Positions 1 through 10,000 of a DNA stretch of 64,000 bases are shown here, one piece after another (positions within the stretch are counted from its first letter, which is position 1; each line of letters starts with the position of its first letter). Source of the DNA: Oceanicaulis sp. MMSF_3324 (GTDB taxonomy: Bacteria; Pseudomonadota; Alphaproteobacteria; Caulobacterales; Maricaulaceae). The position numbers and the translations under genes were made by a program. The DNA lies in NCBI RefSeq assembly GCF_030733545.1, contig NZ_JASHIU010000008.1, forward strand, positions 62,001-126,000, read 5' to 3'. The notes beneath the pieces are model-generated. The model did no database searches. It was not told where the DNA came from and saw only the letters and a list, made by a program, of their open reading frames with translations.

Positions 1-2406
1 CTGCCGGACTATCAACAGCTGGCGGAATATGAGCCGCCTATCATGAGCCGCGTGCATGCCGGCGATGGCCGCCTGATCCAGGAATACGCCATCGAGCACC
101 GCGTCTTCGTGCCGATCGAGAATATTCCGCCGCTGGTCATCGACGCCTATCTGTCCGCCGAGGACAAGAATTTCTACAGCCATGGCGGCGTGGATTACCT
201 GGGCATGGTCCGGGGCGGTATCCGCTCCATCCTGGCGCGCATGCGCAATCCCAATGCGGCGTTGCAGTCGGGCTCAACCATCACCCAACAGGTGGCGAAG
301 AACTTCCTGTTCAGTTCCGACCAGCGCATTGATCGCAAGATTCGCGAGATCGTCATTGCGCGCCGGATGGAGCGCGCTTTCACCAAGGATCAGATCCTCG
401 AGCTGTATCTCAACGAGATCTACCTGGGTAATCGCGCTTACGGAATCGCTGCAGCAGCGCTGAACTATTTCGACAAATCCCTCGACGAGCTGGAATTGCA
501 CGAGGCCGCCTATCTCGCCGCTTTGCCCAAGGGGCCCAGCAATTACCATCCCACCCGCAATACCGAAGCCGCGATCGGACGCCGCAACTGGGTGCTTTCG
601 CGCATGATCGCCAATGGCGTGATCACCCGCGAAGCGGGCGAGGCGGCGATGGAGATGCCGCTGGAAACCGCTGAGCGCCTCGACGGGGATGAGTATCTGG
701 CGGCCGAGTATTTCGTGGAGCAGGTTCGCCGCGAGGTCTTCAACCGCTATGGCCAGGATCAGCTTTACGAAGGCGGGCTGTCGATCCGCACCACGCTGGA
801 TACCCGCATGCAGCTGGCTGCGCGCCGCGCGCTTCGCGATGGTCTTGAAGCCTATGACCGGCGCCATGGCTATCGCGGCCCGGTGACGACGCTTGAATCC
901 TTTGACGCCTGGCCCGAACAGCTGTCCGAGATCGAACCGCCTGCCGATATGGATTCAGGCTGGCGGCTCGCCGTCGTGCTTGAGCTGACCGATACGGACG
1001 CCTTGATCGGCTTTGCCGATCGCAGCCGTGGTCGCATTCCGCTTTACGCGCTGGCCTGGGCGCGCGAGCCGCGGCGGGACGAGGACGGCTTCCCTCGGAC
1101 CGGCAGCGCCATTCGACAGCCGTCTGACGTGTTCGAGCTGGGCGATGTGGTCATCGTCGAGGATCTGGTGGCCGAAGACGCGCCGGATGAAACCGTGGAA
1201 GACGACCATTACGGCCTGCGCCAGATGCCGGCGGTCAATGGCGGGATCGTCGCCATCGACCCGTTCACGGGCCGGGTGCTGTCCATGGTGGGCGGCTATT
1301 CCTTCCAGCACAGCCAATTCAATCGCGCCGTTCAGGCCCGCCGCCAGCCCGGCTCGTCCTTCAAGCCGTTTGTCTATGCCGCGGCCTTGGAAAACGAATA
1401 CACGCCGGTCTCCATTATTCTGGACGCGCCCTTTGTGGCGTCCGGTGATGCGGAAATGCGATTCTATCGTCCGCAGAACTATTCCGAAGTGTTCTATGGT
1501 CCCTCGACTCTGCGTCGGGGTCTTGAGCTGTCCCGGAACGTCATGACCGTGCGCCTGGCGCAGGACATGGGCATGGCGCCGATCGTGGATATGGGCGAAC
1601 GCACCGGCATTTATGACGACCTCCAGCCCACCCTGGCCATGTCGCTGGGGGCGGGGGAGACCACGCTGATGCGGCTCATCGGCGCCTACGGCGCCCTGGT
1701 CAATGGCGGACGCCTGATCGAACCGGCGCTGATCGACCGGGTTCAGGACCGTTCGGGTGATACCATCTACATCCACGACGAACGTGAATGCGTCGGCTGC
1801 GACGTGCCCGAAGGATATGATCCTTCCCTGCACGAACCACGCCTGCCTGAACTGGGTGAGCAGGTCATCGACCCTGTGACCTCCTACCAGATCGTGCATA
1901 TGCTCGAAGGCGCCGTGGAGCGGGGCACTGCCACCGCACTGCGCTCGCTGGGCCGTCCGCTGGGCGGCAAGACTGGCACCACTAATGACTTCCACGATGC
2001 CTGGTTCGTGGGCTTCAGCCCCGACCTGGTCGTGGGCGTCTATGTGGGCTTTGACACGCCCCGTCCGCTGGGTTCGGGCGAGGCGGGCGGCCGTGTGGCG
2101 GCGCCGGTCGCCGCACAATTCCTGGGGACGGCGCTTGAGACCTATTCCTCCGCGCCCTTCCGGGTCCCTGATGGTGTGAACCTCGCCCCGATTGATCGCG
2201 AAACCGGCGAGCCGGGCGTGATTGGTCGCCCCGGCGTCATTCTGGAAGCCTTCAAGCCGGGCACCGAGCCGCAACGCGGCCAGAGCGCAGCGGAAGAAAC
2301 CCTGAGCTTTGGCGCCAATGCGCTGGGCGTGAACTTTTCCGATGAGTCCCAGTCCGATGCGCCTGAGGATGAAGAGGAAGAAGACGCTTTGGGCGGTCTT
2401 TACTAG
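1..2406 (+). CDS. mrcA: Class A penicillin-binding protein 1A, 5' truncated by window edge
   Basis: Bifunctional peptidoglycan synthase: an N-terminal GT51 glycosyltransferase polymerises lipid II and a C-terminal transpeptidase cross-links the stem peptides, on the periplasmic face of the inner membrane. The reading frame is open from base 1, so the start codon and membrane anchor lie outside the window. Visible are the GT51 catalytic region ([26 protein letters not shown]-type and [21 protein letters not shown]-like segments) and the transpeptidase motifs SxxK ([10 protein letters not shown]), SxN (LSRNVM) and KTG ([14 protein letters not shown]). An acidic low-complexity C-terminus ends the protein. 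A non-catalytic domain of about 100 residues sits between the two enzymes, as in other PBP1A proteins. Family assignment is secure; the exact paralogue (1A rather than 1B/1C) rests on the domain insert and motif style. Confidence 0.93.
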   Translation: MPDYQQLAEYEPPIMSRVHAGDGRLIQEYAIEHRVFVPIENIPPLVIDAYLSAEDKNFYSHGGVDYLGMVRGGIRSILARMRNPNAALQSGSTITQQVAKNFLFSSDQRIDRKIREIVIARRMERAFTKDQILELYLNEIYLGNRAYGIAAAALNYFDKSLDELELHEAAYLAALPKGPSNYHPTRNTEAAIGRRNWVLSRMIANGVITREAGEAAMEMPLETAERLDGDEYLAAEYFVEQVRREVFNRYGQDQLYEGGLSIRTTLDTRMQLAARRALRDGLEAYDRRHGYRGPVTTLESFDAWPEQLSEIEPPADMDSGWRLAVVLELTDTDALIGFADRSRGRIPLYALAWAREPRRDEDGFPRTGSAIRQPSDVFELGDVVIVEDLVAEDAPDETVEDDHYGLRQMPAVNGGIVAIDPFTGRVLSMVGGYSFQHSQFNRAVQARRQPGSSFKPFVYAAALENEYTPVSIILDAPFVASGDAEMRFYRPQNYSEVFYGPSTLRRGLELSRNVMTVRLAQDMGMAPIVDMGERTGIYDDLQPTLAMSLGAGETTLMRLIGAYGALVNGGRLIEPALIDRVQDRSGDTIYIHDERECVGCDVPEGYDPSLHEPRLPELGEQVIDPVTSYQIVHMLEGAVERGTATALRSLGRPLGGKTGTTNDFHDAWFVGFSPDLVVGVYVGFDTPRPLGSGEAGGRVAAPVAAQFLGTALETYSSAPFRVPDGVNLAPIDRETGEPGVIGRPGVILEAFKPGTEPQRGQSAAEETLSFGANALGVNFSDESQSDAPEDEEEEDALGGLY

Positions 2407-2515
2407 CGCGACCAGCTTACGCTTCTCACAAACAGGCGCAGTCTCTTGTCCAGGGGCTGCGCCTCGTTTATCGACCCCTTCCAGACCTGTTTTCCAAGAC
2501 TATCGGAGATCCGCT

Positions 2516-3629
2516 ATGCGCGCCGAGATCGCTGAACTCAAAGACGCCATCGAACAGTCCACCGCCTTGCTACGGAGGCGTCTTTGACTGGCCTACGGCT
2601 GAGAAAAGACTCGATGAACTGAACGCCAAGGCGGAAGATCCCGGTCTGTGGGACAATCCCACCGAGGCGCAGAAGCTCATGCGTGAGCGCAACCGGCTCG
2701 ATCAGTCCATGACCGAGGTGCAGGAGATCGACGCCGATCTCGCAGACACGCTCGAGCTGGCCGAAATGGCCGAAATGGATAGCGATGAGGATCTCTATCA
2801 GGACGCAGCCGAGGCGTTGAAAGCGCTGCGGGCGCGGGCCGGCAAGGCCGAGCTGCAAGCCTTGTTGTCTGGTGAAGCGGACAGCAATGACAGCTATCTC
2901 GAGATTCACCCCGGCGCAGGCGGCACCGAGGCTCAGGACTGGGCTTCCATGCTGGCGCGGATGTATACCCGTTGGGCGGAGAAATCCGGCTTCAAGGTTG
3001 AAGTGATCGAGGCGCAGGCCGGGGATGAAGCCGGTCTGAAATCCATCACCATTCTGGTTAAGGGCGACAACGCCTATGGCTGGCTGAAAACCGAGGCGGG
3101 TGTTCACCGGCTTGTGCGGATCTCGCCCTATGACAGTTCCGGGCGTCGTCATACCAGCTTCGCCTCGGTCTGGACCTATCCGCTGGTTGATGACGCCATC
3201 GATATCGAGATCGAGGACAAGGATGTTCGCGTGGACACCTATCGCGCTTCGGGCGCGGGCGGTCAGCACGTGAACAAGACCGATTCCGCCGTGCGTCTGA
3301 CCCACGAGCCGACCGGTATCGTCGTGGCCTGCCAGACCGACCGCTCGCAGCACAAGAACCGGGCCAATGCCTGGACCATGCTGCGCGCCCGTCTTTACGA
3401 GCTGGAGCTTCAGAAACGTGAGGAGGCCGCCCAGGCCGACGCGGAATCCAAAACCGATATCGGTTGGGGACATCAGATCCGTTCTTACGTGCTGCAGCCC
3501 TATCAGATGGTCAAGGATTTGCGCACCCAGGTCGAGACGTCTGACACTCAGGGCGTCCTTGACGGCGATCTTGATGACTTCATGGCCGCCGCCCTGGCGC
3601 AGCGCGTGGGCAAGTCCGACGAGGACTAG
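2516..3629 (+). CDS. prfB: Peptide chain release factor 2, expressed by programmed +1 frameshift
   Basis: RF2 terminates translation at UGA and UAA. The gene is split between two frames: 23 codons from ATG 2516 reach an in-frame TGA at 2585-2587, and a +1 shift on CTT (2582-2584) continues in the frame starting GAC at 2586, giving join(2516..2584,2586..3629), about 370 residues (E. coli RF2 has 365). The shift site has the standard architecture: a Shine-Dalgarno-like CGGAGG at 2573-2578, then CGT CTT TGA C. The second part has the codon-recognition tripeptide as SPY ([14 protein letters not shown]) where E. coli has SPF, and the peptidyl-hydrolysis motif GGQ ([12 protein letters not shown]). 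A GGAG Shine-Dalgarno lies about 8 bases before ATG 2516. The gene follows the PBP1A gene and is closed by a terminator at 3652. Confidence 0.95.
2573..2588 (+). promoter_or_regulatory. prfB: prfB autoregulatory +1 frameshift site
   Basis: CGGAGG, three bases, then CTT TGA C. Slow termination at UGA when RF2 is scarce lets the ribosome slip from CTT onto TTT and read on as GAC. The internal Shine-Dalgarno-like CGGAGG three bases before the slip codon is the known stimulator. All elements are seen directly. Confidence 0.93.
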
Positions 3630-3651
3630 GCCTGACAAGCTGAGCAAAATG

Positions 3652-3683
3652 AAAAGGGCCGGTGCTCAGCACCGGCCCTTTTT
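3652..3683. terminator. Bidirectional rho-independent terminator between prfB and the bactofilin gene
   Basis: AAAAGGGCCGGTG, a short loop, CACCGGCCCTTTTT: a near-perfect GC-rich stem with an A-tract on one side and a T-tract on the other. It separates convergent prfB (+) and the bactofilin gene (-). Confidence 0.9.
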
Positions 3684-3704
3684 GTATTCGCAAAACCCGT
3701 CGTC

Positions 3705-4280
3705 TCAGGATTTGGAGGTGAACGGGTCGTTGGCCACTGCCTTGTCCGAGCTGGCTGCCGCAGCAGGCGGCGGCGTGGTGGAGGAGGCGGTTGAGCCGGT
3801 GCTGGAGCCGGAGCCGGAGCCGGAGCTCGTGCTCTGAGCCGCAGGTTTGGCGTTGGCGGGCGGCGATTTCACATCCGAGAGCGGATCGGAGGAGCGCTTG
3901 CACAAGCCATCGAAATAGGCGCCGCTTTCGATCGCGAGGGTCGCATGGATGACATCGCCTTCGACACGCGCAGTCGAGGACAGCTGCACCTGACGGGCGC
4001 GAACCGAACCGTTAACGCGGCCACGGATGACCACATTCTCGGCGATGACTTCGCCCTTGATGGAGGCTTCTTCGCCAATGGTGAGGTCCGTGGCGCGGAC
4101 ATCGCCTTCTACAGTGCCGTCCAGCTGCACTTCGCCATCAGAGACGATCGAGCCGGTGATCTTCAGATCAGCGCTCAGAATGGAAGGGGCTTTGGCTTTC
4201 ATGGCGGACCTCTTGGTCGGAGCAGGCGCCGCAGCGGCGGCTGTGTTGTCGCTCGGGGGCGTGTCTTTTTTAGTGAACAT
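3705..4280 (-). CDS. bacA: Bactofilin (polymer-forming cytoskeletal protein)
   Basis: Bactofilins polymerise without nucleotide into filaments that position cell-wall enzymes. The 191-residue protein has a short disordered N-terminus (about residues 1-30), a central right-handed beta-helix DUF583 domain (about 33-130, with the recurrent short G/V/I repeats such as GEVQLDGTVEGDV and IRGRVNGSVRA), and a Ser/Gly/Thr-rich tail. A hydrophilic, Lys-rich start is typical. It overlaps the upstream lmdC reading frame by 11 bases, so the two are probably translationally coupled. In Hyphomonas neptunium, BacA works with the M23 protein LmdC in stalk/bud morphogenesis; the same gene order here suggests the same partnership (inference). 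Confidence 0.9.
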   Translation of the reverse strand: MFTKKDTPPSDNTAAAAAPAPTKRSAMKAKAPSILSADLKITGSIVSDGEVQLDGTVEGDVRATDLTIGEEASIKGEVIAENVVIRGRVNGSVRARQVQLSSTARVEGDVIHATLAIESGAYFDGLCKRSSDPLSDVKSPPANAKPAAQSTSSGSGSGSSTGSTASSTTPPPAAAASSDKAVANDPFTSKS

Positions 4281-5508
4281 AGCGTCCGGCTCTTATGTAG
4301 TCTTCGGGGTCAATGTGTTCGCCGCGGAACCAGATTTCGTAGTGGAGGTGCGTCCCGGTTGAACGACCGGTCGACCCCATCCCCCCCAGTCTTTGTCCCA
4401 GCTCCACATCATCACCGCGGCGCACATCGATGGAGTGAAGGTGGCCATATCGCGTGCGGAACCCGTATCCGTGATCCACTTCGACCGTACGACCATACCC
4501 GGCTCGCCAGCCCGCGTAAACGACCTCGCCCGGCGCCGGCGCCACGATCGGGGCGTTCCTGAAGGCTGCGAAGTCCTTGCCGGCATGCATGGCGAGACGG
4601 CGCGTGAACGGATCGATGCGTGCGCCATAGCGTGAGGTTTCACGGAACGGCCCGTCAATCGGCAGGCCGAGCGGGGTGTGGTTCAGAAGCGTTTCGATCT
4701 GCTCGCTCTCCACCAGCCGGTTGGCGATGCGGGCGACGCGGGCATTGAACGGGTCTTCGAGATTGAGCGCTTCGCTGAACAGCGGCGCCTGGTCCAGGCT
4801 GATGAGCGGGCCGCCGGTGCCGCCATCCTCATCTTCCAGCGGGCCTTCCTGCATGGCTTCGTCGACGCGCATGCCGGTCAGGCGCAGAACCGCGCGCAAA
4901 TTCTCCAGGCGACGTTCGGCCGCATTCTCGGCTTCCGCAAGCGCGGCTTCCTGATCGGCGAGCAGGGCGGCCACGCGCTCCTCGGCGAGGCCGTCAAACG
5001 CCTCTTCTCCGACAGGATCGACGAGCGCCTGACGCGGATCGGGGTCCGCTGGCGCCGCGGCCATCAGGATCCGGCCTTCATCAAGGCTGGGGCTTTCACG
5101 CTCTTCCCCGACTGACAGATCATCGGCGAAATCGAGCAGTCGGCGTAGGGTGTCGTGGCGCATCTGGAACTCGCCCGCCGTGCGGTCAAAGGCGTCCGTG
5201 CGCGATTCCATATAGGCGATGGCGGCGGCCTCTGCAGCGCGCGCTTCATCAACCTCATTTCGGTATTCCGCTTCGATTTCAGCAAATTGCTGCTTGGCGC
5301 GGTGATCGGCGCGCCCGTCCAGCAGCATGCCGACCGTGGTGAGGGACAACCACACCGCCAGCAAACACACGCCAGCGATAGCCGAGAGCTGCATCTCGGT
5401 CGTGATAGCGAAGTATCGCACCTGACCTTCGGTCCGGTGATAGATCTGCCGATCTGGGAAGCGCTGTTTGATCTGCTCCCATGGTCCGGCCAGTAGTCGT
5501 TTCACCAT
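4270..5508 (-). CDS. lmdC: Membrane-anchored M23 (LytM) endopeptidase, LmdC-like
   Basis: Putative peptidoglycan DD-endopeptidase, 412 residues from ATG 5508. A further 23 codons upstream would need a TTG start and lack support. A cytoplasmic N-terminus of about 34 residues precedes one transmembrane segment (about 35-60). Then comes a long Ala/Glu/Arg-rich coiled coil (about 65-230) and a C-terminal LytM domain with all zinc and catalytic signatures: HAGKD near residue 308, HLH in RYGHLHSID, and HLHYE near residue 387. The intact motifs argue for an active enzyme rather than an EnvC-type activator. The gene overlaps the bactofilin gene downstream, which points to a bactofilin-guided hydrolase controlling cell shape. 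Confidence 0.88.
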   Translation of the reverse strand: MVKRLLAGPWEQIKQRFPDRQIYHRTEGQVRYFAITTEMQLSAIAGVCLLAVWLSLTTVGMLLDGRADHRAKQQFAEIEAEYRNEVDEARAAEAAAIAYMESRTDAFDRTAGEFQMRHDTLRRLLDFADDLSVGEERESPSLDEGRILMAAAPADPDPRQALVDPVGEEAFDGLAEERVAALLADQEAALAEAENAAERRLENLRAVLRLTGMRVDEAMQEGPLEDEDGGTGGPLISLDQAPLFSEALNLEDPFNARVARIANRLVESEQIETLLNHTPLGLPIDGPFRETSRYGARIDPFTRRLAMHAGKDFAAFRNAPIVAPAPGEVVYAGWRAGYGRTVEVDHGYGFRTRYGHLHSIDVRRGDDVELGQRLGGMGSTGRSTGTHLHYEIWFRGEHIDPEDYIRAGRYVH

Positions 5509-5662
5509 CCGACTGCGTTGCCTCGCTATCCTCACCCCTCGATGCGCTATCTCGCATGATAACGCATCGTTTATCAACTGATCCGTTGCAAACCTCGTTC
5601 CGGTCCCTAAGGCGCGGACAGAAATTTGTCTGGTGTGTTGCTGAGTCTTGCAAGCGCTGGTT

Positions 5663-6502
5663 TCAGGAAAGCGCCTCCGCCAAAGGTTCGTAGAAGCATC
5701 CCGGCAGCCCTGCAGCAGTGCGGGCGGGCTCGTTGAAAGGACGCTTCAGCGCACCGCGGAAATAGGTCGAAACTAGACGGTGGAAGCACTGTTCAGGCGT
5801 TTGCGTTTCATCCCGGCACACATGGTTGAACCAGCGTGACCCTGCGGCGACGTGGCCCACCTCTTCTTCGTAGATGATGTTCAGAATGGCGACGCTGGCC
5901 TCATCCCCGACCGAGCGCAGCTTCTCGATCATCATCGGCGTGACGTCAAGACCGCGCGCCTCCAGCACCATGGGGGCCACAGCCAACCGGGCGGCGAGAT
6001 CGCCGGCCGTGTTGCTGGCGGCTTCCCACAGGCCGTCATGCGCGGCGACATCCCCATAATCCCCGTCCAGCTCTTTGAGGCGGTCTCTCACCAGGGTGAA
6101 GTGTCGCGCCTCGTCATCACCCACGCTGATCCAGTCCGACACGAAGGCGTGTCGTTGGTCGTCGGCGATACGCGGATCCCCGGCGAAGCGGGCGACCATG
6201 TCAAAATGCAGGTCAATGGCGTTGAATTCGATATGAGCGACCGCATGCATCAACGCAAAGCGTCCGGCGGGGCTGCCGAGCCGGCGCCGCGGAACCCGCG
6301 CGGGCGGCTTGAGCTCAGGGTGAGGGGGGCGGCCTGGCGTATCCGGCGCGCAGGATGCCGCGCCGCGTTCGGGCGCCTCAAGCTCGCCCGCCCGCCAGGC
6401 GGCGGCCGTGGCGTGCGCTAGACGGACCTTGTCGTCCGGTGCGGCGGTCGCCACGACTTGAGCCGCCATCGCCATCACTGAATCCAGCGTGCCCGGCGTC
6501 AT
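5663..6502 (-). CDS. DUF455 ferritin-like domain protein
   Basis: A 279-residue protein of the DUF455 family, which has a ferritin-like four-helix bundle related to MiaE. The helical core (about residues 80-270) carries candidate di-iron carboxylate/histidine ligands in the order HIEFNAID (about 90), DDEARHF (about 132), ARGLD and NIIYEEEVGHVA (about 212). The first 75 residues are Ala/Pro/Arg-rich. The function of DUF455 is not established; an oxygen- or iron-related redox role is an inference from the fold. The start overlaps the stop of bcp by one base, so the two genes form an operon with a peroxiredoxin. Confidence 0.82.
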   Translation of the reverse strand: MTPGTLDSVMAMAAQVVATAAPDDKVRLAHATAAAWRAGELEAPERGAASCAPDTPGRPPHPELKPPARVPRRRLGSPAGRFALMHAVAHIEFNAIDLHFDMVARFAGDPRIADDQRHAFVSDWISVGDDEARHFTLVRDRLKELDGDYGDVAAHDGLWEAASNTAGDLAARLAVAPMVLEARGLDVTPMMIEKLRSVGDEASVAILNIIYEEEVGHVAAGSRWFNHVCRDETQTPEQCFHRLVSTYFRGALKRPFNEPARTAAGLPGCFYEPLAEALS

Positions 6503-6969
6503 CAGGACGCTTTGACCGCTTCGAGCACGGCCTCGACATGGCCCTTGACCCGCACCTTGCGCCAGACCTGCTGGATCACGCCGTCCGAGTTGATGAGATA
6601 GGTACAGCGTTCAATGCCCATATAGGTGCGGCCATACATGTTCTTTTCGACCCAGGCCCCGTAGGCTTCGACGACTTCGCCGCTTTCGTCCGACGCCAGC
6701 ATCACTTTGAGGTCATGCTTGTCGCGGAACTTGTCATGCTTGGCTACGGTGTCCTTGGAGACCCCGATGACAACGGCGCCCGCGGCGTCAAATTCGTCGA
6801 TGGCTTCTGAAAAGCCGATCGCTTCTTTCGTGCAGCCCGGGGTGTCGTCCTTGGGGTAAAAATACAGGACGACAGATTTGCCCTGCAGCTCGCGTAAACT
6901 CACTTGGCGATCGCCATCTGCAGGCAGCGTGAAGTCTGGGGCCTTGTCGCCGGGCTTAAGCTCGCTCAT
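6502..6969 (-). CDS. bcp: Thiol peroxidase Bcp / PrxQ-type peroxiredoxin
   Basis: Cytoplasmic peroxiredoxin of 155 residues that reduces hydrogen and organic peroxides. The thioredoxin-fold core shows the peroxidatic motif PKDDTPGCTKEA (Cys about residue 47). The resolving Cys that E. coli Bcp has five residues later is absent here (the sequence runs CTKEAIG), so the enzyme probably works as a 1-Cys type or uses a distant Cys such as that in GIERCTYL. First gene of a two-gene unit with the DUF455 protein. The start ATG 6969 has the usual N-terminal sequence of the family. Confidence 0.93.
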   Translation of the reverse strand: MSELKPGDKAPDFTLPADGDRQVSLRELQGKSVVLYFYPKDDTPGCTKEAIGFSEAIDEFDAAGAVVIGVSKDTVAKHDKFRDKHDLKVMLASDESGEVVEAYGAWVEKNMYGRTYMGIERCTYLINSDGVIQQVWRKVRVKGHVEAVLEAVKAS

Positions 6970-7060
6970 GAGTGTTGTCCTTGATGTTTTCCGAACCGTT
7001 GGGGCGGAAGATTGTCAATTCGACCCGCCGCGTCCAGTCGCGACCCGACTTTGAGTTCAC

Positions 7061-10000
7061 ATGCGCCGTATCGCCCGCCTGTCTCTGCTTTACCTGCTTG
7101 AAGTGATTGCCGCGCTTCTGGCGCTGGCTGTGGTGGCGTTCGGGGCCGCGCTCTGGCGGCTGGCGGAAGGCCCGGTGAACGCCGAGATGATCCGCCCGGT
7201 CGTCACCGAAGTCCTGCTCGAAGCCGTCAAGGGCGATGAGGCGGCGATCGGCGACCTGGAGATCAGCTTTGACCCGGCCTATGCCGCGCTGGTCGTGACG
7301 GCGCGCGATGTCCGGATCACACGCGCCAATGGCGATGTCATCATCGCGTCTGAACAGATCGAGGCCGGCGTGGCGCTCGACCTGCTGATGACGGGACGGG
7401 TGGCGCCCGTCAGTCTTGAAGCGCGGGGCGGCACGCTCTGGCTCTATCGAGACGAGCTGGGCCGCCTGACCGGGGGCTTGGGCGCGTTGGAGGACCGGTT
7501 CGGGGCGACCCAGGAGAGCGAGAACGCCGTTCCCGATTTCGACATGGATCGTGCGAGCCGTGTCTTTGCGCGTCTGCTGCGGGTGGATGTGTCAAACGTC
7601 ACCTTGCAGATGCGTGATGAGTTTCACGACTGGACCGGCTTGTTCACGGGCATGGGCGGCGTGCTGGAGATGACCGAGGGCGCCTTGTCGCTGACGGCCG
7701 AGGGCGGGCTCATCACCTCGGCGGGGCGCGCGCCCATCACGCTCGACATCCAGTCAGGCCGCTCGCTTGAAAGCGTGTTCGTCGAGGCGCGATTGTCTGA
7801 TCTGGTGCCGGCGGCGGCGGCGCCCCTGCAGGGGCCGTTTACGGGCTTGTCTGCTTTGGATGCGCCCTTTGACATGCATCTTGTGTTCGATGCGTCCCGG
7901 GAGGCGGGACTGCGCCAGGCCAGCTTGCAGATGGAGGCGGATACCGGCGTCATCCGGTCAGGCGGGCGCCAGACCGCGATCCGTGCGGCCAGCATCGACG
8001 CGGCGCTGGATGTGGAGGCTGGTCGCCTTGACCTGAATGCGCTGAGCGTGGATTCCGATCTTCTGACCCTGACGCTGAGCGGCGCATTTCAGGACTTCTC
8101 GGCTTATGACAACGCCATTCCCGCCCGGGCCTCCTACGAATTGTCTGCGGGAGAGGGGCGCCTTGATCTCAGCGGGGTGTTTCCGCAACCCGTGCAATGG
8201 CGATCTGTGGAGATGGCGGGTGCGCTCGACATTGATGAACCCCTGATCAGTTTCGAGGCCCTGAACGCGGTCTTGCCGGCGGCCACGGCGCGCCTGACGG
8301 GCTCTGTGGCGCTGGAAGACACAGATGCCGGACTCTTGCCGACCCTGAAACTTGAGGGGCCGGTCCAGGGGACGCTGTCCAAGGCCGATGTGCTCAACCA
8401 CTGGCCTGTCGATTTTGCGCTCGGCGCGCGGGACTGGGTGCGCGACAGCATACTGGACGGCCAGTTATCGAATGCGCGTCTGAACCTCAACCTCGGTGCG
8501 CAAGCGCTCGCAGCCAAGGCGATCGAGGACGATGCGCTGACTCTCGGCTTCGATTTCAGCGATGCCGATGTGCGCTATATGAGCACGATGACGCCGCTGC
8601 TGGGCCTGTCGGGTGAAGCGGTGCTGCGCGGCAATTCCCTGTCTCTTGAGGGATCAGGCGGCGCGATCGGCGATATCGAGGCGACCCGGATCTATGTCGA
8701 GATTCCGCGTCTGAATCCGAAAGGTGCGATCGCGCGATTTGGCGGTTCCGGCATGGGCGATGTTGCTGACGTGCTGATGCTGGTCAGCGAGCCGCCGCTC
8801 AATCTCGCCAGCGAGTATGGCTTCGATCCTCAAGCGTTCGGCGGTCAGGGCGAGCTCAGTTTCGAGATTCGCCGTCCCATGTTGCGCTCTGTTCCAGCCG
8901 AGGATCTGGACTTTGAATTCTCCGGAACGTTCGAGGACGTTTCCGGCCCGGCGGGGCCTCCCGGTGTGGAGCTGACCGATGGCGTTGTGTCCATTTCGGT
9001 CACGCCCGAGGGCTTGAACGCGGAAGGCGATGCCCGCATCGCTTCGGCGGACGCCAACATCGTCTGGACCGAAACCTTCGGTCTGGGGCCAGACGCCCAA
9101 CCCACCCAGGTTCGGGTGAACGCGACCATGACGGCGAGAGAGCTCGATCAGGTGGGACTGCCCCTGCGGCGGTTCATGGACGGCGCGGTGGGCGTGGAAG
9201 CGGTGATGAATGGTCGCGGATTTGACTTCTCGACAGTCAATCTGGACCTGGATCTAGAGAACACGGCAATCGCCTTGCCAGCCAATCTCTGGGACAAGCC
9301 TGCGGGCGAGCCGGCCACGGCCTCTCTGGCCGCCACCCTGTCCGAGGACGGGGCGATCGCGCTAGACAGCTTGCAGCTGGATGGCGACGGCGTGGTGCTG
9401 AACACCCGAGCGGAAATGGCGGCGGATGGTCGTTTGCTGTCTGCAGAGGCCGAACGAGTCTTCATCGAGGATCGCATGGACCTCAGCGCCGTGATTTCGC
9501 GTCCTGACGGACCTGAGGGCGTGCTCGACATTGCGGTGCAGGGCCCCTTCCTGGACGCTCGGGACCTGTTTGGCATGGCGGCGCCCTCGGGCGGCGGGGA
9601 TCTGGGCGCCAGCGTCAATTTCGAGGGCGTTCTGGGACGCGCCCTGGTCCGCGATCAGGCGTTCACCAATGTGGGGCTGACACTCTATTCACGCCCGGAA
9701 GGCATCGCCCGATTTGTGCTGGAGGCGGATGCTGCAGGCGGGCCGGTGATCGTCCGGTTTGAACCTGAAGCGGTGACGGGCGTGCGCCGCCTGAGCGCCA
9801 TGGGACCGGATGCCGGTCTGTTACTCTCCGCCTTTGCCGGTTTTGACAACATCTATGGCGGGGCGCTGAGGCTGGAAGGCGTGGCGCCTCCGCTGGGAGA
9901 GACCGGTGGTGTAAGCGGTGAGATCGAGGTGGGTGATTTCACGCTCAATCGCATGCCCTTGCTGGCGCGCATACTGGCGGCGGGCTCGCTGGAGGGGCTA

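Noticed and set aside
955-2274. Long minus-strand open frame opposite the PBP1A gene
   Set aside because: Shadow of high-GC coding on the other strand; no ribosome site and no recognisable domains. The same applies to the long antisense frames over parE, the autotransporter and malic enzyme genes.
2538-2600. prfB as a pseudogene because of the early TGA
   Set aside because: The TGA sits in a full programmed frameshift context and the downstream frame is intact.
5509-5577. Longer N-terminus for lmdC from TTG 5577
   Set aside because: Rare start, no ribosome site, and residues unlike the family; ATG 5508 is better.
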